Numbered from the stretch's first letter, positions 18,684-29,352 are shown. The stretch: 64,000 bases of DNA from Pseudomonadota bacterium (GCA_022563255.1 JADFNS010000002.1:113872-177871), one strand, 5' to 3'. Made by a program: numbers and translations. The notes: a model not told the origin generated them from the letters alone.

Positions 18684-21600
18684 TCAGATTGATACGAGGT
18701 CGCGAAATTCCCGCGCGGCGACCGAAAGCGTCGCAAAATCAATCTTGTCCCGTAGTTTCATTTCATCGATCATGTCTTTGAAGTGGGCGACTTCCAGCGC
18801 GTGCTTGTCCAGCCATGCTGCGGCAATTCGCCCCGGTTCTTTCCTGCTGCGCGGCGACAACAAACGGAACGCCAGTTTGCGCCGGATGCGGTAGAACTCG
18901 TCGCGCAAATTACCGCGCGCGATAGCCTGCCAGCGGCCGTCGACCTCAAGATCTTCGGCCCGGTTGTGCAGCCAGTTCAGACCCAGAGTGTCGTTAAACA
19001 CCGAATAGAGGCGGGCGGCGTCCAGGACGTCCCGGTTGCGTTCAGCTGCGAGGTCGGACATGTCGAGCGCTGGGCGGGTTAGCAAAAGCAATGACATGCG
19101 ACTGGCGAGTTTTTCGGGCACGCCCATGCAGATGAATTTTTCTTCGGCCTCTTCGTGACGTGTGCGACTGGTCCGGGATAAATACGTGGCTGACCGTGAA
19201 TAGATGCGCGCCATATTGTCTTTCAGGCGATCGACCGCCTCGACGATATCGAGTTCATTGCCATATCGCTCGATCAGCCAGAAGCAGGCGTGTCGCAACG
19301 TACGGCTGACTTCGAACATCATGGAGACCTGGGCGCTCGCGGGAATTTCATAGTCCAGCGATTCGATGGTTCGCAGCAGCGGGCCGGCGCGACAGATCAA
19401 CCGCGCGACTATATAGGCGCGAGCGACGGTCACGATGTTTGCTCCGGTGTCGGTTTGCACGCGCTTCACAAATGCCGGACCCATTCGATTCACGAGGTCG
19501 TTGGCGACCAGCGTGGCGAGAATTTGTCGACTCAGGCGGTGATCGGGCAGCAGATCCGCATAACGGCGGCGCAGAACGGGAGGGAAGTATCGTTGCGGGT
19601 CGATCGCCAGAAAGTCTTCAAGTGATTCGTCGGATTCGATCAGGCCGTTGTACAAATCGATTTTCGCGTAGCTGAGTACAATCGACAGCTCGGGCCGCGT
19701 AAATCCCAGTTTGCGTGCCCGGCGTTCGTCTATTTCCGCTTGGTCGGGCAGGAATTCGATGGCGCGATTGAGCAGGCCGGATTTTTCCAGATCCGCGATC
19801 AGATTCGCGGTCTCGTCGATCCGATCCGCTGACCGCGTTTCGCTCATGCTGATGGATTGCGTTTGCAGATAGTTATTGCGCAACACGAGTTTGGCCACGT
19901 CGTCTGTCATCGACTTCAGCAGCACGTTGCGCTTCGCGCGCGTCAGTCGTTTTTGCTTACAGGCTTCACCGAGCAGTATTTTTATATTGACCTCGCGGTC
20001 GGAGCAGTCCACACCGGCCGAGTTGTCTATGAAGTCGGTGTTGATCCGTCCCCCGGCAAAGCTGTATTCGACGCGCGCGAGCTGCGTAAAACCAAGATTG
20101 CCGCCTTCGCCGACGACCCGGCAACGCAGTTCATTGGCATTGATGCGAACGGCGTCGTTGCTGCGATCGCCTACATCTGCATGACTTTCGGAACTGGCCT
20201 TGACGTAGGTGCCGATACCTCCGTTCCAGAGCAGATCAACCGGCATTTTCAGAATCGCTGAAATGAGTTCGTTCGGCTTGAGTGACGCCGTGTCGATACC
20301 GAGCAGTTTACGGGCTGCGTTGCTCAGTCGAATCGTTTTCGCCTGACGTGAGTACACGCCACCGCCCTTCGAGATCAACGCATCCTTGTAGTCGTCCCAG
20401 CCGGTGCGCGGCGTCTTGAACAGTCGCTGGCGCTCGCGGAAGCTGGCCGCGATATTCGGCGTCGGATCCAGAAAGATATGGCGATGATTGAATGCTGCGA
20501 CAAGCTTTATCTTGCGTGACAGCAACATGCCGTTGCCAAACACATCGCCGGACATGTCGCCAATGCCCGCGACACTGAAAGTCTCTTTCTGCGTATTAAG
20601 GCCGAGTTCGCGGAAATGGCGCTTGACCGCTTCCCAGGCGCCGCGCGCCGTAATGCCCATTTTCTTGTGGTCGTAGCCGACGGATCCGCCTGACGCGAAC
20701 GCATCGTCCAGCCAAAAGCCATAATCAGCGGAAAGACCGTTCGCGATATCGGAAAATGTTGCGGTGCCTTTGTCCGCTGCCACCACCAGGTACGGGTCGT
20801 CGCCGTCACGCCGGACGACGCCTTTGGGTGTGACCACTTTGCCGTCGATCACATTGTCTGTGATGTCCAGCAAGCCGCGAACAAACGTCTTGTAGCAGTG
20901 AACGCCATTTTTCAGAATTGCGTCACGATCGCCTTTGGGCGCGCGCTTCGGGAAGAAGCCGCCTTTGGCGCCCGTCGGTACGATGACGGTATTCTTGACG
21001 ACCTGTGCTTTCATGAGCCCGAGAACTTCGGTGCGAAAGTCTTCCCGCCGATCCGACCAGCGCAGGCCGCCTCGGGCAATGTAGCCGCCACGCAAATGTA
21101 CGCCTTCTACTTCCGGTGAATAGACGAAGATTTCAAATTTCGGTCGTGGCAACGGAACTTCGGGCAAACGCGCCGGGTCCAGCTTGATCGAAATATAGGA
21201 CTTGGGCACACCGGCGTCGGTGAGAAAGTAGTTGGTGCGCAGCGTCGCGCTGATGCCGCCAGCGAATGCTGTAAGGATTCTGTCGGCATCGACGCTTTTT
21301 GCTCTGGCGACGCCGCGTGCCACGGCGGCACACACTTTTTTCAAGTCGCGGTTGCGCCGCGACTTGGCGATGCCAGGGTCGAATTGCAGTTCGAACTGTT
21401 TGATGAACAATTGCACCAGCCCCGAATGCGCGACCAGCACGTCTTCCATGTAGGCCTGACTGAAGGGCAAGCCGAGCTGTTGTGCATGCTTCGCGTAGCA
21501 GCGCAGCAGCGCGGTTTGTCGCCAGTCGAGTTCGGCGCTGATAATGAGTCGGTTGAGACCGTCATTTTCTGCGTCGCCGTTGAATACGGCCATGAAGCAG

Positions 21601-23540
21601 TCTTCGAAGCGTGCATCGACGGCGTCAATGTCAATTGAGCCGCCATTCTCACGGCGCAAGTGGAAATCCTGGATCCAGATCGATTGTCCGGAAGGCAGAA
21701 TCGCCTCGTAAGGATGTTCCGAATAGACGTCAACGCCCAGGTTTTCGATGATCGGCAATGCGTCTGACAGCGGAATGGGTTGATCCGTCCCGTACATCAT
21801 GAAGTGCATGTGGCCGGGTTTCGATCCTTTCGGAATGTGCAAATCGACCGCGTGTCTGGCGCCGCTACTGAGCATTTCATCGATGCGTCGAATGTCTGTA
21901 CAGGCTTCGGCGGGCGTCGTGTTTTCCTGATAGCCAGCCGGGAAAACCTGACCGTAGGACTTGTAAAGGCGGCGTCCGTCATCCGCGCCAAACTGTTGCA
22001 GCAATGCGTCCCGCAAGCGGTCGGACCAGGTCACCACGAGATCGGCAATGCGCTCTTCGATCTTGTTGATGCTGATCGGCGGGCGTGCGCCCTGGCCGGT
22101 ACGCACAATAATATGCAGGCGAGCCAGCGCTGAGCCGGAAATTTGTACAGCGGAATCGACGGACGTGCCGTTAAAGGATTCCTTTAGCAACACTTCAATT
22201 TTTTTCCTGATAGCCGTTGTGTATTTTTCACGCGGCACGAAGACGAGACAGGAGAAAAAGCGCCGGAACGTATCGCGCCGCAGGAAAAACTTGACGCGCT
22301 GGCGATCCTGAAGATTCAGGATGCCGATCGTCGTCCTCGCCAGGTCTTGTATCGAACTCTGAAACAGCTCTTCGCGCGGGTAGGTCTCGATGATGTTAGC
22401 CAGTACTTTGCCACGGTGACCTGACGCGTCGACGTGTGCACGTTCAAAGATTTTTTCTATCTTGTGACGTATTAAAGGAATGTTTCTCGGGCTCTCGTTG
22501 TAGGCGACGGAGGTGAGCAAACCGATAAATCGTCGCTCGCCAACGACATTGCCTTTCTTGTCGTAGATCTTGACGCCGACGTAGTCGAGAAACGCAGCGC
22601 GGTGCACGGTCGAGCGTGAATTGGCCTTGGTCAGTATCAGCCAGTCGCGCGAACGGGTCAGGTGACGCATTTCGGACGTGAGTTCAACGGACTTCGAGCC
22701 GCGATCGTTCCGGCTCAGAACGCCCAGACCCGTGCCGACAACCGAATTGAGGAAGCTTCGTTTGCCCCTCTTTGAAACCGAGTATTCCCGGTAACCCAAA
22801 AACGTAAAGTTACCGTTGGCCATCCAGTCGAGTAGCGCCTGACTCTCCGAGCGCAGCAGCGGGTCGACTCCTTTGGGACCGTATTCGAGCAGTGCGCGCG
22901 TCTCCAGCATGCGCTCACGCATCTTCGCCCAGTCTCGCACGGCAAGTCGCACGTCGGACAAAACCCTTTTGATTTCCTGGCGCAGCATTTTCAGCTCCGT
23001 CGGCTTGGTTTCGCGTTCGATCGCGAACCGGATAAACGATTCGGAACGCGCGTTCTCGTCTCCAGGATTCGCAATTGCCAGCAATCGACCTTTGCCGTCT
23101 CGTTTGACCGAGATGATCGGGTGTACCGTAATGTGGACGGCCAGGTTGTGGCGATTGATTGCGGCGACCACGGAATCGACGAGAAACGGCATGTCGTCGT
23201 TGACCATCTCAATAATCGTGAACGCCGAGGAATAACCGTGCTCTTTTACCGTCGGGTTGAATATGCGCAGCAACATCTGGCCGCTGCGACGATTTGCGCC
23301 AAACTCCAGGTGGTCAATAGCCGCGCGGGCCATGATGGGTTCCGAGCGTCCCCGCAAGTCTTCAACGGGCACGTCCTCAAAATATTGCTGCAGGAATTGC
23401 TTCGTCTGCGTGGGCTTGGTTAATATCCTGGATCGAACTCGCGATGAGGCAATTGCGTCGAGGATGGCCTTTCTCATGTCGCCGATCCGACGTTGTCCTT
23501 TTGATGCCACGTAGCTGCTCCAGCCGGCCTTGGCGACCAT
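18684..23540 (-). CDS. gdhB: NAD-specific glutamate dehydrogenase, 180-kDa class
   Basis: A 1618-aa member of the large NAD-GDH family that oxidises glutamate to 2-oxoglutarate and ammonia. The N-terminal half holds ACT-like regulatory domains. The catalytic core around 790-1150 includes GGYIARGGLRWSDRREDFRTEV, VIVPTGAKGGFFPK, DPYLVVAADKGTATFSD and the NAD-binding stretch GIGDMSGDVFGNGMLLS. The C-terminal helical domain is complete. The start at 23540 has no strong ribosome site; ATG 23477 is an alternative. It is divergent from kynA, so both amino-acid catabolic genes could share a control region. Confidence 0.96.
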   Translation of the reverse strand: MVAKAGWSSYVASKGQRRIGDMRKAILDAIASSRVRSRILTKPTQTKQFLQQYFEDVPVEDLRGRSEPIMARAAIDHLEFGANRRSGQMLLRIFNPTVKEHGYSSAFTIIEMVNDDMPFLVDSVVAAINRHNLAVHITVHPIISVKRDGKGRLLAIANPGDENARSESFIRFAIERETKPTELKMLRQEIKRVLSDVRLAVRDWAKMRERMLETRALLEYGPKGVDPLLRSESQALLDWMANGNFTFLGYREYSVSKRGKRSFLNSVVGTGLGVLSRNDRGSKSVELTSEMRHLTRSRDWLILTKANSRSTVHRAAFLDYVGVKIYDKKGNVVGERRFIGLLTSVAYNESPRNIPLIRHKIEKIFERAHVDASGHRGKVLANIIETYPREELFQSSIQDLARTTIGILNLQDRQRVKFFLRRDTFRRFFSCLVFVPREKYTTAIRKKIEVLLKESFNGTSVDSAVQISGSALARLHIIVRTGQGARPPISINKIEERIADLVVTWSDRLRDALLQQFGADDGRRLYKSYGQVFPAGYQENTTPAEACTDIRRIDEMLSSGARHAVDLHIPKGSKPGHMHFMMYGTDQPIPLSDALPIIENLGVDVYSEHPYEAILPSGQSIWIQDFHLRRENGGSIDIDAVDARFEDCFMAVFNGDAENDGLNRLIISAELDWRQTALLRCYAKHAQQLGLPFSQAYMEDVLVAHSGLVQLFIKQFELQFDPGIAKSRRNRDLKKVCAAVARGVARAKSVDADRILTAFAGGISATLRTNYFLTDAGVPKSYISIKLDPARLPEVPLPRPKFEIFVYSPEVEGVHLRGGYIARGGLRWSDRREDFRTEVLGLMKAQVVKNTVIVPTGAKGGFFPKRAPKGDRDAILKNGVHCYKTFVRGLLDITDNVIDGKVVTPKGVVRRDGDDPYLVVAADKGTATFSDIANGLSADYGFWLDDAFASGGSVGYDHKKMGITARGAWEAVKRHFRELGLNTQKETFSVAGIGDMSGDVFGNGMLLSRKIKLVAAFNHRHIFLDPTPNIAASFRERQRLFKTPRTGWDDYKDALISKGGGVYSRQAKTIRLSNAARKLLGIDTASLKPNELISAILKMPVDLLWNGGIGTYVKASSESHADVGDRSNDAVRINANELRCRVVGEGGNLGFTQLARVEYSFAGGRINTDFIDNSAGVDCSDREVNIKILLGEACKQKRLTRAKRNVLLKSMTDDVAKLVLRNNYLQTQSISMSETRSADRIDETANLIADLEKSGLLNRAIEFLPDQAEIDERRARKLGFTRPELSIVLSYAKIDLYNGLIESDESLEDFLAIDPQRYFPPVLRRRYADLLPDHRLSRQILATLVANDLVNRMGPAFVKRVQTDTGANIVTVARAYIVARLICRAGPLLRTIESLDYEIPASAQVSMMFEVSRTLRHACFWLIERYGNELDIVEAVDRLKDNMARIYSRSATYLSRTSRTRHEEAEEKFICMGVPEKLASRMSLLLLTRPALDMSDLAAERNRDVLDAARLYSVFNDTLGLNWLHNRAEDLEVDGRWQAIARGNLRDEFYRIRRKLAFRLLSPRSRKEPGRIAAAWLDKHALEVAHFKDMIDEMKLRDKIDFATLSVAAREFRDLVSI

Positions 23541-23614
23541 AAAATTAGGGGCCTGAAAAGGCGCGTGGCATTATACCGGAATTAACTTGGAAACAATCCC
23601 CTGGCGTCACTGTT

Positions 23615-24457
23615 ATGAAGAAAAGAGAATTGGAGAAAACGATCCATACCGATCTGTCTCGTGATGACGATTACGGCGGGTATCTGCAGCTCGACAAGCT
23701 CCTGAACGCACAGATACCGTTAAGCGATCCTCCGCATCACGACGAAATGCTGTTCATCATTCAGCATCAGGTCGCGGAGCTGTGGATCAAGCTTGTCATA
23801 CACGAAGTGGGTGGGGCGATCGCGCATTTGCGCAATGACGATTTGCCGCAGGCGATCAAGAATCTCGCCCGTGTGCGTCACGTTCAAAACCAGCTTTACA
23901 GCCAGTGGAACGTCCTCGATACGCTAACGCCGAGCGAATACGCCGAATTCCGCCATGTGTTCGGCAAAGCATCGGGCTTGCAGTCGGCGCAGTACCGCAT
24001 TCTGGAGTTCGCGCTCGGCAACAAGAGTCGCTCAATGCTGGTTGTGTACGAGCATCAGCCCGAGTGGCATGCGCGACTGGTCACGGCGCTGGAGTCTCCG
24101 AGTCTCTACGAGGAATTTCTCATGCACCTGGCGCGCAGGGGCATGCCGGTGCCGGAACACGTCATCGACAGGGACTTCAGCGAAATGCGCGATGAGGACC
24201 GGGACGTGATCGCCGTGCTGAAAACGATTTACGAAAATCGCACGGATCACTGGTCGCGCTACGAGATTTGCGAGGCGCTGATGGATATCGCCAACAATTT
24301 TCAGTTTTGGCGTTTCCATCACATGAAAACCGTGGAACGGATCATCGGGCACAAGACTGGCTCAGGCGGATCGTCAGGAGTGAGCTTCCTCAAGAAGGCT
24401 TTGGATATTGAGTTTTTCCCGGAACTGATTCGGGTGCGGACCGAGCTCGGTACCTGA
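23615..24457 (+). CDS. kynA: Tryptophan 2,3-dioxygenase
   Basis: Heme enzyme opening the indole ring of L-tryptophan to N-formylkynurenine, the first step of the kynurenine route. The 280-aa chain has the family signatures YGGYLQLDKLL, HHDEMLFIIQHQVAELWIKL, SGLQSAQYRILEFALGNK and FQFWRFHHMKTVERIIGHKTGSGGSSG. The kynurenine formamidase and kynureninase genes are not next to it. It is convergent with zapE. Confidence 0.97.
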   Translation: MKKRELEKTIHTDLSRDDDYGGYLQLDKLLNAQIPLSDPPHHDEMLFIIQHQVAELWIKLVIHEVGGAIAHLRNDDLPQAIKNLARVRHVQNQLYSQWNVLDTLTPSEYAEFRHVFGKASGLQSAQYRILEFALGNKSRSMLVVYEHQPEWHARLVTALESPSLYEEFLMHLARRGMPVPEHVIDRDFSEMRDEDRDVIAVLKTIYENRTDHWSRYEICEALMDIANNFQFWRFHHMKTVERIIGHKTGSGGSSGVSFLKKALDIEFFPELIRVRTELGT

Positions 24458-24486
24458 GCGGGCAGCGGTTCCCTGAATCACCCCGA

Positions 24487-25581
24487 TCATGCGAGGTGCG
24501 GCAGGGCGAGATATTCCGTCGATTGCATTTCAATAAGACGACTGACCGTGCGGTCGAACTCGAACGTCAGACGCTTGCCCGAGTACAATGATTCGGCTTG
24601 CGTGGCTGCTGACACAATGAGTTTGACGCGGCGGTCGTAAAACTCGTCAACCAGCGCGATAAAGCGGCGCGTCTGGTCGTCGTGCAGGGCATCCAGAAGC
24701 GGCACGCCGGAGACGATGACGCTTGGATACCAGCGAGCGATTTCAATGTAGTCTGTCTGGCTGCGCGGCCCATCGCACAAAGCGTCAAAGTCGAACCAAG
24801 CGATACCTTTGGCGCACTTACGAGCCACTATGCCGCGCCCGTTAATTTGCAATTCGTGGTTTTCACGAATCTGGCTGGAGGCTGAATCGTCAAAGAAGTC
24901 GCTGAGCTTTTGTGCGGCGAGATCGTCGTCCGGCGAGAGAAATGTTCCCGCTTTTTGCAGCAAACGCAGACGGTAGTCTTCGGTTCCGCGCAGTTGGAAT
25001 ACGCTCGTGTGCTGTTTCAGGAGCTTGATGGCGGGTAAAAAATTCCCCCGCTGCAGCCCGTCTTTGTAAAGATCGTCGGGTCTGGAATTCGACGTAGTTA
25101 CCAGTGTGACACCGCGGCGAAACAGGCCATCCAGCAGTCGCCCCAGTATCATCGCATCCGCAATATCACTGACAAAGAATTCGTCGAAGCAAAGCACGCG
25201 TGTTTCGCTGGCGATATCTGCCGCCACGGTATCGAGCGGGTTTTCGATGTTGCCAAGGGCATGCAGTCGCTCGTGCACTTCGCGCATCATGCGGTGAAAG
25301 TGAATGCGCTGCTTGTCTTCGATATCCAGGCTTTCGAAAAACAAGTCCATCAGGAAAGTCTTGCCATGGCCGACTCCGCCCCAGATATAAAGGCCTTTTA
25401 TTCCTCCGTAGTCCTGTCGCCGCTTGCCGAAAATTGAGCGCAGCAGCCCGCGGCGAGCAGGTCGGAGCCTGACGATGCGTTGTTGCAGATCTGCAAGTCG
25501 GTCCACTGCGTCGACTTGTGCCGGATCGCGAAAACGACCTGCACGGGAAAGGCTTTTCTCATAAGCTTCGCGAATCTTCAA
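24487..25581 (-). CDS. zapE: Cell division protein ZapE (AFG1-type ATPase)
   Basis: A 364-aa P-loop ATPase that associates with the Z ring and affects its stability under stress. Walker A is GGVGHGKTFLMD at about 68-79, Walker B is VLCFDEFFVSDIADAM, and the sensor-like TTSNSRPDDLYKDGLQR segment follows. The length fits the family. Single gene, convergent with kynA and divergent from the ETF-QO gene. Confidence 0.94.
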   Translation of the reverse strand: MKIREAYEKSLSRAGRFRDPAQVDAVDRLADLQQRIVRLRPARRGLLRSIFGKRRQDYGGIKGLYIWGGVGHGKTFLMDLFFESLDIEDKQRIHFHRMMREVHERLHALGNIENPLDTVAADIASETRVLCFDEFFVSDIADAMILGRLLDGLFRRGVTLVTTSNSRPDDLYKDGLQRGNFLPAIKLLKQHTSVFQLRGTEDYRLRLLQKAGTFLSPDDDLAAQKLSDFFDDSASSQIRENHELQINGRGIVARKCAKGIAWFDFDALCDGPRSQTDYIEIARWYPSVIVSGVPLLDALHDDQTRRFIALVDEFYDRRVKLIVSAATQAESLYSGKRLTFEFDRTVSRLIEMQSTEYLALPHLA

Positions 25582-25701
25582 TCTACCCTTTAACCTGTAT
25601 TTGCGGTGCTGTGGCGGCAGGTCAAGATTACATTGCGGCCGAAAACACTGCCACCGCAGCTGCTAATATAATGCAGTCCATCATTCGAGGAAGTGGATTC
25701 G

Positions 25702-27351
25702 ATGCCGGAAGTGACTGAACGCGAAGCAATGGAGTTCGACGTCGTTATCGTGGGCGGTGGACCCGCCGGTCTGGCTGCGGCGTGCCGGCTGTTGCAGCTG
25801 GATGAAAGTCTGTCGGTTGTCGTTGTAGAGAAGGGCGCCGAGATCGGTGCGCACATTCTTTCCGGCAATGTATTTGAGCCCCGGGGTCTGAGCGAGTTGT
25901 TCCCCGACTGGAAAGCAAAAGGGGCGCCCATCGAGACGGCGGTTACTGGCGATCGGGTCCATTATCTGACGGGCGAGACCGGCGCGCTGCCGGTTCCGGG
26001 ATTGTTTTTGCCGCGACCGATGCACAACAAGGGAAATTACATCATTAGCCTCGGGCGCTTATGCCAGTGGCTGAGTGAGCAGGCCGAGGCGATGGGCGTC
26101 AACGTGTTCCCGGGATTCGCCGCGTCCGAGGTTTTGTATGACACCGAGGGTCGGGTAACCGGAGTCGCAACCAGTGACATGGGTATCGGCAAAGACGGCG
26201 AGAAGAAGTCGTCGTTTCAGCCCGGTTACGAGTTGCTCGGCAAGTATACGATCTTCGCCGAAGGCGCTCGTGGCAACCTCGGTGAGGCACTCATCGAGAA
26301 ATTCGATCTCCGCGAAAATGCCGATCCGCAGCATTACGGAATTGGCATCAAGGAGATCTGGGAGATCGATCCGGAATTGCATGAAGAAGGGCTCGTCGTG
26401 CACACGGTCGGGTGGCCCCTCGACACGCGAACCGAAGGCGGCGGCTTCCTTTATCACGCGGCGAACCACCAGGTGTTCGTCGGACTGATCGTCGCTCTTA
26501 ACTACAAGAACCCGCATCTGTCGCCGTTTGATGAATTCCAGCGCTGGAAACTGCACCCGAAGATCCGCCGTTACTTAGAAGGTGGCAAACGAATCGCCTA
26601 TGGCGCACGTGCCGTCAACAAGGGTGGGCTGCAATCCTTGCCGAAGCTGGCGTTCCCGGGCGGCATGCTGGTCGGATGTGACGCCGGGTTTCTCAATGGT
26701 GTGAAGATCAAGGGCGCTCACACGGCGATCAAGACGGGCATGCTTGCGGCGGAGAGCGTACACAAGGCGCTGGCGTCCGGCGACACCGGGCAGGCGGAGC
26801 TCGCAGACTACGAGCAAAGCGTCAAAGCGTCGTGGGCTTACAGGGAGTTGTATCGAGGTCGCAATTTCGGCCCTGGATTGCATCGCTTCGGCACCTTGTG
26901 GGGCGCCGTGTTTGCGTTTATTGACCAGAATATTTTCTTTGGCAGATTGCCGTTTACCTGGCGAAATACGCAGCCGGACCACGCATCCCTGGACAAGGCG
27001 GCTGACGCCAGAACCGTCGAGTACCCTAAACCGGACGGCAAGATAACGTTCGATATTTTGTCATCCGTGTTTTTGTCGAGCACCCATCACGAAGAAGATC
27101 AGCCGTCGCATCTGCAACTCAGGGACGAGTCGATTCCACTGGACTATAACTTGCCCGAGTTCGACGAACCCGCGCAGCGCTACTGTCCGGCGGGCGTCTA
27201 CGAAATCGTCGCGGTCGGCGGTGAACAGCGTTTTCAGATCAACGCGCAGAACTGCGTGCACTGCAAGACCTGCGACATCAAGGATCCGCGGCAGAATATC
27301 GTCTGGACGGTGCCCGAGGGCGGCGGTGGGCCGAATTATTCAGGTATGTAG
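25702..27351 (+). CDS. Electron transfer flavoprotein-ubiquinone oxidoreductase
   Basis: A 549-aa membrane-associated FAD/4Fe-4S protein passing electrons from ETF, and thus from acyl-CoA dehydrogenases, to ubiquinone. ATG 25702 follows AGGAAG at good spacing; GTG 25693 is too close to it. The FAD motif is VVIVGGGPAGLAAA (15-28). The C-terminal ferredoxin-like region has cysteines in RYCPAGVYEI and CVHCKTCDIKDP. The chain ends GGGGPNYSGM as in ETFDH. It is the respiratory outlet for the dehydrogenases at 6.8-9.1 kb; etfAB are not in the window. Confidence 0.96.
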   Translation: MPEVTEREAMEFDVVIVGGGPAGLAAACRLLQLDESLSVVVVEKGAEIGAHILSGNVFEPRGLSELFPDWKAKGAPIETAVTGDRVHYLTGETGALPVPGLFLPRPMHNKGNYIISLGRLCQWLSEQAEAMGVNVFPGFAASEVLYDTEGRVTGVATSDMGIGKDGEKKSSFQPGYELLGKYTIFAEGARGNLGEALIEKFDLRENADPQHYGIGIKEIWEIDPELHEEGLVVHTVGWPLDTRTEGGGFLYHAANHQVFVGLIVALNYKNPHLSPFDEFQRWKLHPKIRRYLEGGKRIAYGARAVNKGGLQSLPKLAFPGGMLVGCDAGFLNGVKIKGAHTAIKTGMLAAESVHKALASGDTGQAELADYEQSVKASWAYRELYRGRNFGPGLHRFGTLWGAVFAFIDQNIFFGRLPFTWRNTQPDHASLDKAADARTVEYPKPDGKITFDILSSVFLSSTHHEEDQPSHLQLRDESIPLDYNLPEFDEPAQRYCPAGVYEIVAVGGEQRFQINAQNCVHCKTCDIKDPRQNIVWTVPEGGGGPNYSGM

Positions 27352-27387
27352 CGGCCTGTTGGAGCGGCTCTTAAGCGCTTGTAGCCA

Positions 27388-28155
27388 CTATTTCGGCTGC
27401 ATCCGGATTGCGCCGTCGATGCGGATGGTCTCGCCGTTCACGACCGTGTTGCCGTAAATGAACGCCACAGTGTCGGCATATTCCTCCGGTCGGCCCAGTC
27501 GTGGCGGAAACGGAATTTGCTTTGCCAGTGAGTCCTGCACGTCGTCCGGCATGCCCGCCATCATCGGCGTGAGGAAGATGCCGGGCGCGATCGTGTTGAC
27601 GCGGATACCAAACTGCGCGAATTCTCGAGCCAGCGGCAGCATCATGCCAACAACGCCGCCCTTCGAGGCCGAGTATGCGGCCTGACCGATCTGGCCTTCA
27701 AACGCCGCCACGGACGCTGTGCTGATGATGACTCCGCGTTCGCCTTCTTTGTCCGCCTCGTTCAATTGCATGACAGCCGCCGCTTCTTTGGTCACGTTAT
27801 AGGTGCCAATCAGGTTGATCTGGATGACGCGATTGAAGTTTTCGGTTGGCCACGGACCGTCGCGCCCCAACGTGCGTCCGGCGGTGGCAATGCCGGCGCA
27901 ATTCACGGCCAGCGTGATGCCGCCCATGAATTCGTTCGCTTTTTGTATGGCCTCCTTGACGGCGCTTTCGTCAGCCACGTCGGTGCGCACAAAAAACGCC
28001 AGCTCGCCGAGTTCTGTGGCGCTGCTGGCACCTAGTTCCTCATTGACGTCCAGCAGGACGACCTGGCCGCCTGCGGCGATAATTCGTTGCGCGGTTGCAA
28101 ATCCGAGTCCGGACGCGCCGCCGGTGACGACTGCTTTGGCACTGCTGAGATCCAT
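27388..28155 (-). CDS. HSD17B10-like short-chain 3-hydroxyacyl-CoA dehydrogenase
   Basis: A 255-aa classical SDR with an intact active site: TGGASGLG (NAD), NCAG, ISTASVAAFEGQIGQAAYSASKGG containing the catalytic Ser, Tyr and Lys, and APGIFLTPMM. The insertion EADKEGERGVIIST and the overall pattern match the type-2 hydroxyacyl-CoA dehydrogenase group. It likely oxidises 3-hydroxyacyl-CoA, including branched ones. It lies 15 bases downstream of the thiolase gene, so the two probably act in sequence in beta-oxidation. Confidence 0.92.
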   Translation of the reverse strand: MDLSSAKAVVTGGASGLGFATAQRIIAAGGQVVLLDVNEELGASSATELGELAFFVRTDVADESAVKEAIQKANEFMGGITLAVNCAGIATAGRTLGRDGPWPTENFNRVIQINLIGTYNVTKEAAAVMQLNEADKEGERGVIISTASVAAFEGQIGQAAYSASKGGVVGMMLPLAREFAQFGIRVNTIAPGIFLTPMMAGMPDDVQDSLAKQIPFPPRLGRPEEYADTVAFIYGNTVVNGETIRIDGAIRMQPK

Positions 28156-28170
28156 CTGTGATCCTCTGTT

Positions 28171-29352
28171 CTAACTGATTTCGATACCGATTGCGGTCGC
28201 TTCGCCGCCGCCGATGCACAACGATGCGACGCCTCGCTTGAGGCCGCGATGTCTGAGTGCATGCACCAGCGTCACGATGATTCTCGCCCCCGTGGCGCCG
28301 ATCGGGTGTCCGAGGGCGCAGGCGCCGCCGTTGACGTTGACCTTCGCGTGGTCCAGGCCAACATCTTTCATGGCCGCCATTGTGACGCACGCAAATGCCT
28401 CATTGATTTCGTAAAGATCGACGTTGTCCGGGTTCCAGCCCAGCTTTTCATGCAACGCCCTGATCGCGAATACCGGCGCTGTGGTGAACCACTCGGGCTC
28501 GTGGGCGAATCCCGAATGCCCAACGATGCTCGCCAGCGGATTCAAGTTGCGTTCTTTAGCATCTGCGGCGCTCATGAGCAGCAATGCCGCCGCGCCGTCG
28601 GCTATGGACGACGAACTGGCCGCGGTGACCGTGCCGTCTGCAGCGAACGCCGGGCGCAATGTTGGAATCTTCTCAAGACGTGCGTTGCCCGGACCCTCGT
28701 CTTCCTCGACAGTGATGTTGCCCTTGCGAGTTTCGATCGTAACCGGCGTGATCTCGGCCTTGAACGCGCCATCAGCAACAGCCGCGCGTGCGCGGTGTAC
28801 GGATTCGATTGCAAACGCGTCCTGGTCTGCGCGGCTGAAACCGTATTTCTGTGCCGTCAATTCCGCGAAATGTCCCATCATGTTGCCGTCGGACGGGTTT
28901 TGCAGTCCATCGAAGAACATGTGATCGAGCACCTGCTGGTGCCCCATTCGATAGCCGCTGCGAGCCTTGGGCATCAGATAAGGCGCATTGCTCATCGATT
29001 CCATGCCACCGCACAGGACGATTCCAGCGCTGCCGACTTTAATCAGGTCATTGCCGAGCGTCGTGGCTTTCATGCCGGAACCACAGACCTTGTTCAGCGT
29101 TGTGCAAGCGGCGCCCAGCGACACGTCGGCATTCAGAGCCGCCTGGCGAGCTGGCGCCTGCCCGACGCCTGCTGGCAACACGCAACCCATGAGGACTTCA
29201 TCGATATCGCCGGCGTCGACGCCCGATTCGGCGATGCAGCCGCGTATGGCCGCCGCGCCCAGATCCGTGCTTTGTGCGCCGCAGAGCACGCCCTGAAAAG
29301 CGCCGAGTGGCGTGCGCTTGGCGGCGACAATGACAACAGCTTCGGTATTCAT
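28171..29352 (-). CDS. Acetyl-CoA C-acyltransferase (thiolase)
   Basis: A 393-aa thiolase that cleaves 3-ketoacyl-CoA or condenses acetyl-CoA. Catalytic residues are Cys90 (LNKVCGSGMKA), His349 (ALGHPIGATGAR) and Cys379 (SLCIGGG). MNTEAVVIVAAKRTPLG begins at 29352. The frame stays open to 29553, but that extension overlaps plsC and has no thiolase similarity. It sits between plsC and the HSD17B10-like gene on the same strand. Confidence 0.95.
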   Translation of the reverse strand: MNTEAVVIVAAKRTPLGAFQGVLCGAQSTDLGAAAIRGCIAESGVDAGDIDEVLMGCVLPAGVGQAPARQAALNADVSLGAACTTLNKVCGSGMKATTLGNDLIKVGSAGIVLCGGMESMSNAPYLMPKARSGYRMGHQQVLDHMFFDGLQNPSDGNMMGHFAELTAQKYGFSRADQDAFAIESVHRARAAVADGAFKAEITPVTIETRKGNITVEEDEGPGNARLEKIPTLRPAFAADGTVTAASSSSIADGAAALLLMSAADAKERNLNPLASIVGHSGFAHEPEWFTTAPVFAIRALHEKLGWNPDNVDLYEINEAFACVTMAAMKDVGLDHAKVNVNGGACALGHPIGATGARIIVTLVHALRHRGLKRGVASLCIGGGEATAIGIEIS